Notes: generated from the sequence alone by a model not told the origin. A stretch of DNA of 64,000 nucleotides from Nymphaea colorata (GCF_008831285.2 NC_045143.1:24618302-24682301), one strand, 5' to 3'; counted from the stretch's first letter, positions 12,362-24,315 are shown. A program made the numbers and translations.

Positions 12362-14024
12362 GCATTGAAAAAGGAAAACCAAGAACCTAAGACAATAAAG
12401 CACTTAAACAACCCATGTCACAATGAAAGTGAAAACTAAACATGACACTATGCAGGAAACCATTAAAGCAGAAAACAATTGCCCAACTCAACAAAACTAA
12501 ATAATCAAACTAAATCAAAATCGGATCCTACTGAATACAAATCAAACCAATGACCTTAACCGCTGGACATGTGCAATAGCTAACAAAAGGATCTATTTAA
12601 CTAACATGACACTAACGTGATACAAGAGAAACTGAGCATTATCCTCGTCTAAAACCACAAAGGACCTGAGGTCATAAAATTGATTGGTCCTTTTGAAAAG
12701 AGATAAGTTCCATGACAAACTCAACCCTAAGTCTGGGTTATGTTGAAGACACTCAGTTAAGATGGAATAATGGGCCAGCCTTAATCACTTGTCCCAAATG
12801 ATATGCATCTCTTGAGACAAAGAAAATGAAATTCGTCCAACTCAACATGAGTTGACTAGGTTCGAGGACTTTCATCTATTCCATGAATGGACTAATGGTT
12901 TGGTAATGGAATAGCCAACATCTTTCAAGGCCAAAGGGAATTGGGAATGAAATGACAAACATATTTCAAGACCAAAGGAGATTGGTTAGTTCCTCCTATG
13001 ACTAGAAGAGATGTCAAGTTTTTAGTATGAAATAGTTCAAAAACGATCAATTTAACTAATAACCATGAGTGCTTGTGTTGTGCAAATAATATGGCCTTCA
13101 TTTACACATAGCGCCTACCGTACAAGCATTAGGATTCATTTCGCGTCAATGTCATCAAATCTCTAGAAGGGATGCCTTTCAATTTCCAAAATATGAACAT
13201 AAAGGAATCATCCTCAACATCTTAGGTAATCAAAACTAGGAGAAGATATTGACCCTAGGACCACACATCTACCAAAGATTTTCACATTCAATTCCTACGA
13301 GTTCAGCCTTCATGCCTTTCATCTCTTGGCAGACACCTTTTGTTTTTTTTTTTCCTCTTTTTTTTTCTTTCTTTTGCATTCAGCTTTTGCCTTTAAATTT
13401 TTTTTCCTTGATTTTTTTTTAGGCCGACCTTCACCTTTGAGGGAATACCTCACCACCCCAAAGGCTACTACGAAGCTCCACCGCTTTGGTGGTTATGTGT
13501 AGCTTTGCCGCATATCCAACCCACTTCACCTTGTGGGTTTTCGACGAGCCAAAGGTTCATAAGTCGTTATCTTCGTGGTATAGACATAAATCACCTATAT
13601 GCCTACCTGGTACTCTTGATTACTGACTCAGAGGAATGACTACACAAGCCCCGAGCCAATCTCTCAACTCTCATTTTGCTACCTGCCAAGATCTTACAAA
13701 GGATTTTGGCTTCTCTCTCAAGATATCATCCTGTTAAATCCTTGCAAATGCTTGATTTCCAGAGTCAATAGCATTTCCTAGCTTCGACCTTCTCAATTTC
13801 AGAGGACCTTTCCTTACTGCTCATATTCAAGATCTTTTCAGTTTTCCTCTTCCAGCTCAAGGAGGTACCCAAGAATAAAGAAAATCCACATCATTGTGTG
13901 AGAAGACACTTTTAAAATATTTTTAAGCAAAACTCAAAATTATCACTTTTACAAAAATTCTTAAATCAAATGATATATCACCCAGAGGAAGGAATTCTAC
14001 TCTAAAGAAGAGGGTGAATGCAAA
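12362..14024 (+). repeat. 1.7-kb dispersed repeat, copy 1
   Basis: This stretch is nearly the same as 26572-28308 in the same orientation, from GCATTGAAAAAGGAAAACC to GAGGGTGAATGCAAA. Most lines I compared differ by only a few bases. Two indels of about 40 bases account for most of the length difference. It contains no long ORF, a T-rich tract at about 13350-13430, and a GC-richer block at 13430-13560 (ACCCCAAAGGC, CCGCTTTGGTGG). No clear TG...CA ends, inverted ends or target duplication were found, so the class is unknown. A decayed non-autonomous retroelement or a segmental duplicate are both possible. Confidence 0.9.
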
Positions 14025-14889
14025 ATAGCATAGGTTGGTTGGGTAAAAAAAATGAACTTCACCAACTCTCCTAGAAACTTCTACACGAAAGGTTGGTTTA
14101 ATAGTGATGATTTTCCATAAATGTTTGAGTCCTCAACTGATTGAAAATTTTACAAATGGTTTAGGTTAAGCTCTTATCTTTCCCCAAAGGAAGCCTGGAA
14201 TAAACCAATCCTATGTGGTGGGTTTTGTAAAATCATCAAGTGCATGATAAAGACAACTACGAGATTGGACTCTGTTAGACTCTAAATGTACGACTATCCA
14301 GCAAAGTCTGATCAGTCTTCTACCTTGGTTACATGATTATAATCTTCAATTTCACAAGCTAATTGTAGTCCATTGTAAAAAAAAAAAAATTAACAAAAAG
14401 TTTCTCAAAGGCAAAAGAATACCAAAGTACAAAATGCTTAGGTTTATAATAATCAAGAAACTCCAGTACTTGCCAAAAAATCGTCATGACATGTAACCAT
14501 CAGAAAAGAAAAACGAAATCAAAGTATCAATTTAGTGTGAACTGTCTCCCAAAATTATTCAAAAATAGCCAAATTCAGAAGCACTTAGAGTCATCTTGTA
14601 TGTGGAACAAAATACTTATGCAACAACAAATTAATCAGAGAGAAATTGGCCTGCAGCCTGCTTAGCAGCAGAACACAACAGAAACAGCATCAGTGATGAA
14701 CTATCATATCATGAGGCCTGCAGGAAAGGATTTAGAAAAAGAGCAGCAATCTTCAACATTGGCATTACAGATGCATTGTTTCCATTGTTGTTAGGCATGT
14801 GAGCTTATGCAGGCCACAAGAACATTTTACCTTCCTAGTTTAATCCTTCGAAAGTATTTTATGACTAGAAAAAAGCAGCAAAAACTCAC
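14025..14889. other. No recognisable gene
   Basis: Lies between repeat copy 1 and the last upstream callose synthase exon. The next callose synthase exon (the ...LWAPV...YL.D segment) is expected on this side but was not found. Confidence 0.5.
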
Positions 14890-16642
14890 GTTTTGATACA
14901 AGATCATGCCACGAATACTCTAGCCCATTAAGATTTATAATAATTTTTGTAGGATTGACCAATGGCCTTATCTGCATATGTTGGAAAGGAAACAATCAGA
15001 CAGATGAAACATAAACAGAAGAACCATCATCGACCAATTAGCAATTGGTACCTGCCTTTACTTTCCTGGAGGAAATAGGCAAATGAGAATTTTGCTCCAA
15101 ATACACAAAGCCAGAAAATCATATATCTGCATTTTATCAATATGAAAAAACATGAGTACCATGTTCATGGGACTGTGTGCCAGTTCACACAGTAAAGAGT
15201 CAAACTTCACAACAGCCAAAAGGATTCATCCAGTCCAATGTGCCTAACAACCAACAGAGTACAAAGAAAATGTACATTCCAATTGCACACAATTGGGCTT
15301 CAAAAGAATGAAATGCCATCACTATCAAGAATCAAAATGGAAGCATTCTCAAAACCCAAACATTTATGCAACAGAAACAAGAAAGAAACACCAAGGACAA
15401 AAAAAAAGTCAAAAAGAGGACCAAACTGTGTCTTATTTGTCTTCCTCCTCCTAAGTCTAAAATTTTCTCTTTTGGCTGTGTGGCTGTCTGATACAAACCT
15501 AAGATAAGTATTCATTACTTCACAAAGTCCAACCATAACCCCTGGATCCCAGTGCAATTTCCTGGATGAATCCAAAACAATCATCTAAAGAATGCAATCT
15601 GAGTTTATAAATTTTGGTTTAGAAATAAAAGCTCAGATATCAAAACTCAAAAGTACTAGCTGACACGCTTGCCTGTTGAAGCACATATTCATGATGGAAA
15701 GTTTATATTGATCTATTTTTTCATTATCTATAATGACCTAGCAAGCATCTATGCACAACCACATGCACCTTGTAGAGCACATGATCAAAGATCTGAAAAT
15801 CAATTTTGTGGAACATAATGATTGCGCTGAGTCACACAGGTATTGCTTTTATGGAGCAGTATCCATACCCATATGGGTATGTCATCGGTACGGGTACCGG
15901 TATGCCCATGCTACGTCTCGAGTACGACCAACATACCCATGACCATATCCTTCTTCTTTTTTTGACATGCTCAATGTTAACCAAGTCCATTTCTGTCCAA
16001 AAATTAGGGTTTTTATTCTTTTCTTTTTTTGGACTCATGAATGTGTTGTTCTGTTTGTTTAAACTTTGAATTCTTATTTTTTGCTTATATATATATATAT
16101 ATATACCAAGTTTTTTTTTAAATGGTATGTACCCGTACCTATGTGACATAGCCATTGTGAAGCACAACACGATAGAAATAAGCCAAAACAACTGCCAAGA
16201 GAACCACCCTAGTCATGGGCACACCCAAACACCTAAAAAATCCTTCATATACACAAAATCAAACTAACACAATATTTCATGTTTGAGCACAATACAAAGA
16301 TATTTCCACAGGAAAATACAGACTTACTTGATAAAGTCAGTTGTTCGCTCATACATTCCTCGTCCAACATAATGCCTTTCCTTAAATCAGAAAAGAATAA
16401 GATCCATAGAAAATACAATGGGAAGAACAATGGAGAAACCAAACCTGATGCATCCACTTGATAAATCTCCTAACAAGCCATTGATCACATCGGTTTGTCA
16501 GCCTATGACAAGCTGGAATGCGCATGAGTAGGCTAAAGGCCAGCTGGACACTTGCATATGCAATTAGAACAAAGATGTAGGTTTTGTAGAAAACGGACTT
16601 TGGATTTTGAAGTCCCTTCTGATAGAAATCTAGCACTAATAT
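14890..16642 (-). pseudogene. CALS: Callose synthase fragment, upstream exons (block A)
   Basis: Four minus-strand exons match plant callose synthase (glucan synthase-like, possibly the GSL8/GSL10 branch), the plasma-membrane enzyme making beta-1,3-glucan. 16642-16445: VLDFYQKGLQNPKSVFYK, then SLLMRIPACHRLTNRCDQW and RFIKWMHQ. 16380-16328: ERHYVGRGMYERTTDFIK. 15126-15066: MIFWLCVFGAKFSFAYFLQ. 14971-14890: IRPLVNPTKIIINL, then EYSWHDLVSK. Exon phases join correctly. The donor after FAYFLQ reads GAAAGT, not GTAAGT, as if four bases were inserted. The exons stop just short of those in block B (22455-25241), yet B lies on the transcriptional 5' side of A. A copia LTR abuts the first exon, and a MITE sits in the second intron. 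Confidence 0.9.
15827..16151. mobile_element. hAT-like MITE, family M copy
   Basis: It ends in GTGACATAG and begins CTGAGTCAC, a decayed form of CTATGTCAC. The flanking octamers TGATTGCG and CCATTGTG agree at 5 of 8 bases. The interior has (CCCATATGGGTA)-like GC palindromes and a TA run at 16087-16104. It lies in an intron of the callose synthase block A. Confidence 0.65.
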
Positions 16643-16654
16643 CTGTAACCAGAA

Positions 16655-16682
16655 AACAGCACTCACGCAGGAAGATAGAGAT

Positions 16683-16714
<32 letters not shown>

Positions 16715-17077
16715 TGAAAACAAGAAGAAACTGAGGAGAAGAAGCCGTGGCCAAAATGGTTTGCACGACCTCTATTTATAATCCCATTTCCAGAATTCTA
16801 AGAGTCTCCAATCGTAGAATCCTAGGAGATTTCACAAGCTCCAAGGACATTAATTACATCATAGAAACCTAAGAGACTTCACATATTACAAGGATATTAA
16901 CTACAACATAGAATCCTAGGAGACTTCCCATATAACAAGGATATTAACTACAACATAGAATCCTAGGAGACTCTTCACATGTTACAAGGACATTAAATAT
17001 CTTAACACATTCTACAAGGAGGTGGAATCCTAAGAGACTCCTCTTCAACGTGCTGGTGAAGGATTTATATTTTAACA
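16655..17077 (-). mobile_element. Copia 3' LTR
   Basis: Read on the minus strand, the polypurine tract CAACTTGAGGGAGGG (17092-17078) is followed by TGTTAAAATATAAATCC, the LTR start. A TATA box (ATTATAAATAGAG, plus positions 16771-16783) and a CT/GA microsatellite (16681-16714) follow. The low end is uncertain because the 5' LTR is missing and no target duplication can be read. It lies within about 20 bases of the callose synthase exon at 16642. The stop codon of the RNase H frame lies inside the first LTR bases. Confidence 0.75.
16812..17046 (-). repeat. 48-base tandem repeats in the LTR U3
   Basis: Four to five imperfect copies of a unit of about 48 bases, each containing TAGAATCCTAGGAGACTT and ACAAGGATATTAACTACAA-type sequence, lie upstream of the LTR TATA box. 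Repeats in this position of copia LTRs are often enhancer-like. That role here is inference. Confidence 0.8.
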
Positions 17078-20000
17078 CCCTCCCTCAAGTTGTACATGGT
17101 TTTGCACCATGTACAACTTGCCTTTTAGAAACCAGAATCGTTCTTTTGTTAATCCTTTTGTAAATAAGTCTGCAACTTGTTCATCTGTACGAACATAAAT
17201 AGGCTGAATCTCCTTGTCTTCCACCTTTTGTCTAACAAAGTGTTGATCAATCTCAATGTGCTTTGTTCGACCATGTTGTACGGGATTAAAGGCAATGTTA
17301 ATAGCGCTTTGATTATCGCACATTAACATTGATGTTTTAATCTTTTCTCCAATGTCTTCTAGCAAATGTCTAACCCATGTAACTTCAGCAGTACCTGCAG
17401 CCATGCATCTGTATTCAGCTTCAGTGCTGGATCTTGCTACTGCCTTTTGCTTTCGACAACTCCAAGACACAAGATTACGTCCAATGAAAATACAAAAACC
17501 AGAAATGGACTTTCTTTGATCGGGATCTCCAGCCCAATCTGCATCTGTGAATGTCATAAGACAGCATATATAATATCTGGTCTAGTAAATGTAAGATATT
17601 GAAGTGCCCCAACAATACTTCGATATTGCGTAGGATCTTTATATAACTCCCCATCTTGAGCACTTAGTCTTTGATTTAGAACACTAGGAGTTCCAACAGG
17701 CTTACAATCAGACATACCTGACTTTTTCAGCAGATCCAACGTGTATTTCTGTTGTGTCAATGTGAGGCGATTATTGTGCCTATCAATCTCCACTCCAAGA
17801 AAGAATCGTAAATCACCAAGCTCTTTCATTTTGAAGTTTTGCATCATCAAAACTTTAGCTTCTTCTATGTGTTTTTCTGAATTGCCTGTGATAACAATAT
17901 CATCAACATATATAAGAAGTAAAGTAAATATGTTTTCCTTTCGGTAAATGAAAAGAGAGTGATCTAGAGGACATCTCCGAAAACCACATTCTTGAATCTT
18001 GCAAGAGAAACTGTCAAACCACGAACGTGAGGCCTGTTTAAGTCCATAAATAGATTTTCTTAGTTTGCAAACCCATGCATGAGAGTCTCCTTTCGTGTAT
18101 CCTGGAGGTTGTTCCATATATACTTCCTCCCTTAAATCACCATGAAGAAAAGCATTTTTCACGTCCATTTGATGTAGTCTCCATCCATATTCAACTGCCA
18201 ATGATATAATCACGCGAATTGTTCCCATTTTGATCACAGGGCTGAATGTCTCATCATAATCTTCTCCATATTGTTGTGTAAATCCTTTTGCTACTAACCT
18301 TGCTTTGTGTCTTTCTATGCTGCCGTCAGGTTTGTATTTAATTTTGTATACCCATTTGGAGCCCACTACGTTCTTTTCGTGTGGCCTCGGAACGATCTCC
18401 CATGTTCCACATTCATGCAAGGCATCCATTTCTTCTTTCATAGCCTTTCTCCAATGATGTGATTTTGATGCTTGATCAAATGAAGTAGGTTCTTCCTCCT
18501 TGCCAACTTTTGCCATGAATAACTGAAAATCAAGTGATAAAGAATCATAGCTAACCCACCTGTGAATGGGATGACGAATGCGTTGGGATCTTCTAAGGTG
18601 GGGCATGTTGTCTTCTTCACTGTGAGCATCTCTGTCCCTTAGTCGTCGACTGTAGATAAGACCCGAATACCGATGTGCATCGTTGCTCTGTTCTTCATTA
18701 TTGTTTTCGTGATGACTTGATGACTGTGTTGGATCTTCTTGATTTTCACTTTGAGCCATATCCGACGGTTGTATTGCTCTCTCTGAATCTTCACTTTGAG
18801 GCACATCATTTTCTATAACAGGATCTGCATTGAATAACTGTGTACTGGTCCAGGGATCATAAGATTCAATGGTCATAGGCATTTCATTTGTATTATCAAA
18901 ACTATGTTCATCAAAAATGACATTTCTTGAAATTTTGATACGTTTAGTTGTTGGATCATAGCATCGAAAACCTTTATATTCATCAGCATATCCAACGAAT
19001 CTACATTGAATAGCTTTGTCTTGAAACTTGTTCCTCAAGGCAACATCAACGTGAACATAGCATACACAACCAAAAACCTTCAAGTTTTTGTAATTAGGTT
19101 GTTTGCCTAAGAGTGTAAAATATGGCGATTTAGACATCAAGAGTGACATAGGCAAACAATTTATTATGTATACAGCAGTATGGAAGGCTTCAGTCCACAA
19201 GGAAATGGGCACATTAGTATCATGCATCATGCTCATGGCGCTTTCAACTATATGTCGATGTTTCCGCTCAACTACACCATTTTGTTGTGGTGTGTAAGGG
19301 CAGGAAATTTGTCTAGTTATCCCTTTTTCACGTAGAAATTCAATAAAATCAAGCGAGGAATATTCTCCCCCTCCATCACATTGAAAATGCACCACATTGG
19401 ATGAAAATTTAGTTTGAATCATGGCATAGAAGTTTCGAAATATGTGAGGTACTTCTGATTTGTGTTTCATGAAGTAAATCCAGGTGAAACGTGAGTAAGA
19501 GTCAATGAATAAGACATAATATCTTGACCCAGACATGGAATCAATAGGAGCTGGCCCCCATACATCAGAAAAAATAGTTTCAAAAGGTTTGAAAGCCCTT
19601 TGATTTATATTATGGAAAGGTAAAACATGACTCTTACAAAGTCCACAACTTGAACATTTTTTGACACTTGAAATAAGAGGTAAACTTGATCTTGGAATGA
19701 GACTATCTGTGACAAGTTTTTCAATGAAATGTCGACCACAGTGTCCTAGCCGACTATGCCACAAATCAGACTCCAAAAATTGGTTAGGGCCCCTTACTTT
19801 TGATTGAAAATGGCAAGAACTTGGCACTGATGACGCATTATGAGAAAGAGAAAATGTCTTCAATCCTATATCAAAAGTGGATGAATCCTTGGGTAGACAT
19901 TCCTTGAGGACGTACATATTCCCTTGACGCTCCCCTCTAGCGAACATTTTCTTCGTTTGGAGGTCCTTGACATAGACAGAAGAAGGTGTGAATTCAACAG

Positions 20001-20190
20001 AAGAGCTTGTATCATCAATGAGTTTAGAAATGGATATGATGTTCTTTTTTATATTGGGAGCAAGAACAACATTAGACAGTGATAGAGACGAGGATGACAA
20101 TGGAATATGTGCATTTCCAATATGTGTAATAGGATGAGATTTTCCATCACCTGTTATAATGCAACTTCTATCGTAATGAGGGGATAATTC
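17072..20190 (-). mobile_element. Ty1-copia retrotransposon, 5'-truncated
   Basis: The main frame (20100-17554, 848 codons, open upstream to about 20190) encodes the end of protease, GAG-pre-integrase with the H-H-C-C finger (WHSRLGH to CSSCGLC, residues 114-155), integrase core with catalytic D179, D242 (CDGGGEYSS) and E279, then reverse transcriptase with KNAFLHGDL and YVDD (731-734). It ends at DIIYAVL. A second frame (17557-17072, 161 codons) gives RNase H: TDADWAGDP, SSTEAEYR and VADLFTKGL. The two overlap by four bases, and the roughly 70 residues normally between DI.YAV and the TDADWAG block are missing, so there is an internal deletion. Gag, most of protease and the 5' LTR are lost at about 20190, where TA-rich DNA starts. 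The long frame with no stop suggests a recent insertion. Confidence 0.95.
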
Positions 20191-21650
20191 AATATATACA
20201 TACTAATGTAATGTACATGTGATACACGTATATAGTATTGATGTACTACATTATAATATATAAATAGTAGCGATGACTATAATACCATAAGGACTTCACC
20301 ATACAAAGGGTATATGCCTAAGACCTACGCCTGTAAATATATACCATTATATATATTTACTAAACACCTACGATATGGTATGAACAAGCATAAGATTATA
20401 CGTATATAATATGTTATTACTATTACCAAAACATATGTACACAGGGTAATATAATAATAGTACACAGCATGGTAAGGTAATTACAACCTTAATATATACC
20501 CATGTTAGTGCACAATGAGCTACTTCTAGGCATAACATATTATAACATGCATGTTATAATCCAGTAACATACGGTCCTCACTTATGAACTACAATGTATG
20601 AGTTCACCTTTGTATTATAGTACTAATCTGGTATAAATGGTAAGGATAAGTTGTACATTATAGGATATATATGTGATAACTATAATGTACAACATGTACA
20701 TTATATGGGACCTAACGGGCTAATATTCACATTGCCCTTGTATACTTATAGTATATGTTTGTTATAACATATATTATAACTATTAAGGCATTGAGTATGC
20801 CCATAACATATATTATAACATAGTATAAATATTATAACATAATATACCTATGATGCTTTGTTATATATACAAATAACACTATGCAATACCCATATACAGC
20901 TATTATAGTGTATATTTATACAGAGGTACTGGCCATAACAGGGGGGTCTATGTGCCCCTATATTATATATCATAGTACTGTGTGCAGTACTGTACATTGT
21001 ACTACATATAATCCTTCTTGGTTCAGGGTAATCACACCTATATATGTATTTGTCAGCTAATATATGGCTGTAAAGTATACGGTCAACTATATAATAACAT
21101 TATAGAGGTGATATACCCTTTGTTTGTCACATTAACTACACAACCACTGTAGAGTTAGACCCTATAAGTGGCTAATAACGCCACTTACAGTACTGCACAT
21201 AGCTTACATTATAGTGGGGGTTATATGCTTGTCCCAATATGTATTATCAACTAGTGTATATGGTTATAGGCAACAACAGCCATATATTATATATATAGCT
21301 GGACAATATAGGCTATAAAGAATAATATTATGTCTACGTGCACAATATGATATAACATGTATGGGCTAATGGTTACCTCATACATTGGGCTATTACCACA
21401 CTAACGGTATTGATAAGTATGTACATTATAGTAGAGTAGATTATATGTACGATTAATCAACTCTACTATATACATATATTATGATAGTGTAATCTGCCCA
21501 ACTGTTTACAAGGTTATATGCATCTAATAGTATATGGTCTCAGTATATTCGGTTAGACCCGTATACAGGCACTACGTACCATGGTTATGACTGTGTATAT
21601 ATATTACACTATTATGTTGGTCCCTATACACAATAGTAACCATGTACATA
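20191..21650. other. 1.45-kb TA-rich segment of unusual composition
   Basis: No frame of 60 codons or more is open on either strand. The sequence is dense in TATA, GTATAC, TGTACA and ATGTAC words and nearly free of the A and T homopolymer runs that fill the flanks. It is not a simple microsatellite: copies of a unit are not evident, and GC-containing words are mixed in. Its left edge cuts the copia element and its right edge meets the plastid 16S fragment. I recognise nothing in it. Confidence 0.6.
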
Positions 21651-21656
21651 GTTAAA

Positions 21657-22172
21657 AGAGGCTATCAGAGCCCCGCCTTCGGCATCCCCCTCCATGCGGT
21701 GAAGGTAACGACTTCAGGCATGGCCAGCTCCCAGTGTGAAGGGCGGTGTGTACAAGCTATGTCACACGGACTCTTCAAAAAAGGGGCCACACAAGTGTCG
21801 ACACGACGCTGGTGCTGGTGCAGCTCCGACACGCACCCCAACCAAATCCTTTTCTATGCAAGTTCAAAATATTTTTCACTTTTTTTTCTTCTCCCTGTCC
21901 CTTTCTTTCTTTGTGTATAGTAATAAAAGTAAAAAGAAAGTATGGATTAAGCTAAGAAACAAACTACAATTTACATATATTATGAATACATACATTTATA
22001 TATATATACACCCTCGCCGCACCCTCGCACCCAAACTTTTTGGGATACGTCGCACCGGCACTCGCACCCGCACCAGCACCCCGCACTCATGTGACATAGT
22101 GTACAGGGCCCGGGAATGAATTCACCGCTGTATGGCTGACCAGCGATTATAGCTTCATGCAAGCAAGTCCCC
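21657..22172 (-). pseudogene. rrn16: Plastid 16S rRNA gene fragment (NUPT), split by a MITE
   Basis: Two pieces (21657-21756 and 22108-22172) are the complement of the 3' part of 16S rRNA. The left piece has GCCTTCGGCATCCCCCTCC, GGTAACGACTTC, GGCATGGCCAGCTCC and GGGCGGTGTGTACAAG. The right piece resumes GGGCCCGGGAATGAATTCACC, CGTATGGCTGACC-like and GCTTCATGCA. They would be continuous without the MITE at 21757-22099. The wording fits plastid better than mitochondrial or bacterial 16S, and nuclear context makes it an organelle-to-nucleus transfer. About 165 bases of rRNA are left, with several substitutions. Confidence 0.85.
21757..22099. mobile_element. hAT-like MITE, family M copy with 8-bp target duplication
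   Basis: It starts CTATGTCACA and ends TGTGACATAG-type (10 bases of perfect inverted end with the sequence CATGTGACATAG). It is flanked by TGTACAAG (21749-21756) and TGTACAGG (22100-22107). The ancestral octamer TGTACAAG is known from the interrupted 16S sequence, so this is a true 8-bp target duplication with one later A-to-G change. GC-rich arms (GGTGCTGGTGCAGC and CGCACCCGCACC) could pair. The core is AT-rich with a short TA run. Confidence 0.9.
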
Positions 22173-22454
22173 ATTCATAATTGGGCGCGGGATAATAGAA
22201 ATCATAAAAATAATGTCAGGCCTTGCACATTTACTATAAGTTAACACTCGCTCAATGAGTCAAGAACTGGTTCCTCCCTTATGTTTCTAAACAAATTTCT
22301 TCTCAAGGATTCGTTATAATTTGATTTACATAACTAAACGAAAAGGCTTTTGATTCACCTTATCCAGAGTACATCACTAGCCTAAACCTAAACCAAAGGT
22401 TGACACACAGTGGGAAGATAATATGTATAAGCAAAAGGATAGCTAGATACTGAC
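22173..22454. other. Intron-like spacer, no gene recognised
   Basis: Lies between the 16S fragment and the callose synthase exon at 22455. Nothing is recognised in it. Confidence 0.4.
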
Positions 22455-23654
22455 AAATTAGTGATATAGTCTTCCTCCCGCAAGGTTTTCACAATCTCAT
22501 TCCAAAATGGAGCAAACTTGGCAGCATATGCCTTGTCTCTCAGAATATAGTCCTACACCAAATATCATTAGCCATTAACTATAAAATTGAAACTAGAATG
22601 AAAAGAAGAATGAATCACCTGAAAATATGCAGATTTAAAGAATCACATGCCATCGTCCATGGATGTTCCATTCAGATACATCATTTATAATAATGCAAGG
22701 ATAAATAAAAATGCTACTGCATGGAATATGTGCATGTGATGAAACCAACACATATACAAATCACAGTAAACAACATGCATATTCAGATACATGAATCAAA
22801 ATTGACGCAACTGTAAAGCCTGAGGTGGCCATTGTGTACAAACGGCTACTAGATACTGTGTCATAGATCACAAGCCTTCCAGTTAAAATGATATACAGCC
22901 AAACACATTAGGTGGAATCCAGGCAGTAGACTATGTGATTTTAGGTGCTACAGAAAACACAAAAGAGAGGTCATGATTCAAATGTTAAAAACTTAAAATC
23001 ATCAAGAAACATTCATTTCTGCCTGGACAGCATAACACATATCAGAATTGTAGACCACATGCATCAAACACAAACAATTCTACAACTGAAAGATATAAAC
23101 CCAGAGAATAGTAGATGACAGATAAATCATAAAAAGGAAGAGGGTAAGGTAAAGTTCCTTGTCTTCAGTTAGGTGAGACTCGATTTTCCTGAAATCAGAT
23201 TCAGGTAATGACTCTGATACAATCAGGTGACAAATAATTCACCAAAAATTCATAGAGAGAAACTCAAACGCATCCCAACACTTACAATACATAAACACCT
23301 GAAAGGGCATGTTTAACACCCGTACAACCTTAATAAGGTAGAAGTCATATTAGTATTTCATAGATGCAAGCATGGCCTATATTTAATTAGATTTCAAGGT
23401 GGGTCCACACATGATATCCTGAAAGACATGGACAGTGTAAAATGAAAAAAAGAGAACCTGCACCCAGAAATCCGACTCTACTCTGAATTTATGTAAGTAT
23501 AATATGTAATCATCTTTTCCATATTTCGCAAATCCAAGATCCATTCCGGAGCTCACCTGTATATTTCCCTACCAACTCATGTTACACATGTGCGGATGGG
23601 GCCACCAGTCCAGAGCATTGTCAAGAGAATTGGGTGCGGGTACAGGTCAGTGCA

Positions 23655-23660
<6 letters not shown>

Positions 23661-23690
<30 letters not shown>
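23661..23690. repeat. TA microsatellite
   Basis: About fifteen TA units, next to a GC-rich segment (GGGTGCGGGTACAGG) that resembles an arm of MITE family M. Confidence 0.8.
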
Positions 23691-23694
<4 letters not shown>

Positions 23695-23795
23695 CATATA
23701 TCCTATTATACTCCCATTTATATATAGACTTATAGCTTACCTCACAGCTATGTGAGGAAGGAAATTTTATTTTCAAAAGAGAAATTAAGTAGATG

Positions 23796-24030
23796 CTATG
23801 TCACACAGACTCTTCAAAAAAGAGGCCGCACCCATGTCAACACGACGCTGGTGCTAGGCCTGGTGCAGCTCCAATACGCACCCCAACCGTGTCCTTTCTT
23901 ATGCAAGTTCAAAATATTTTCCATTTTTTTTCGTCTCCCTGTTTCTTTCTTTATGTATAGTAATAAAAGTAAAAAGAAAGGACAGATTAAGGTAAGAAAC
24001 AATCTAAAATTATATATAGTATGAATACAC

Positions 24031-24092
<62 letters not shown>
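23796..24092. mobile_element. hAT-like MITE, family M copy with long TA core
   Basis: The first 230 bases follow the 21757 copy closely: CTATGTCACACAGACTCTTC, the GC arm, GTTCAAAATATTTT and GTAATAAAAGTAAAAAGAAAG. At the core the sequence runs into about 29 TA units (24033-24091). The far arm and the GTGACATAG end are missing. It lies between block B exons. Confidence 0.75.
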
Positions 24093-24094
<2 letters not shown>

Positions 24095-24313
24095 AATATA
24101 GTAAGATGATATGAAGTCCTGTCTTCCAAATGATATTTACTATTAAAAGGTCTTTCCAAAAAAAGTGAGACCTGCACAACATTTTCTAAGGAAATGAACA
24201 CTAAAAGATATTTAAGTCTCCCAAAAAAAAAGAGTTATAAGATGACATAAATGCATCTCTAGCTCTCAACAATACAATAAAGACACTTGCAATTAAAACA
24301 GAATACAAATTGC

Positions 24314-24315
<2 letters not shown>

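Noticed and set aside
12362-14024. The 1.7-kb repeat as a solo LTR
   Set aside because: A TG...CA start and end can be placed near its edges, but neither copy has a matching 5-bp flanking duplication, and homology extends slightly past these points.
20943-21400. Plastid or mitochondrial origin for the TA-rich segment next to the 16S fragment
   Set aside because: No plastid gene or spacer that I know is recognisable in it, and the composition does not resemble either organelle.
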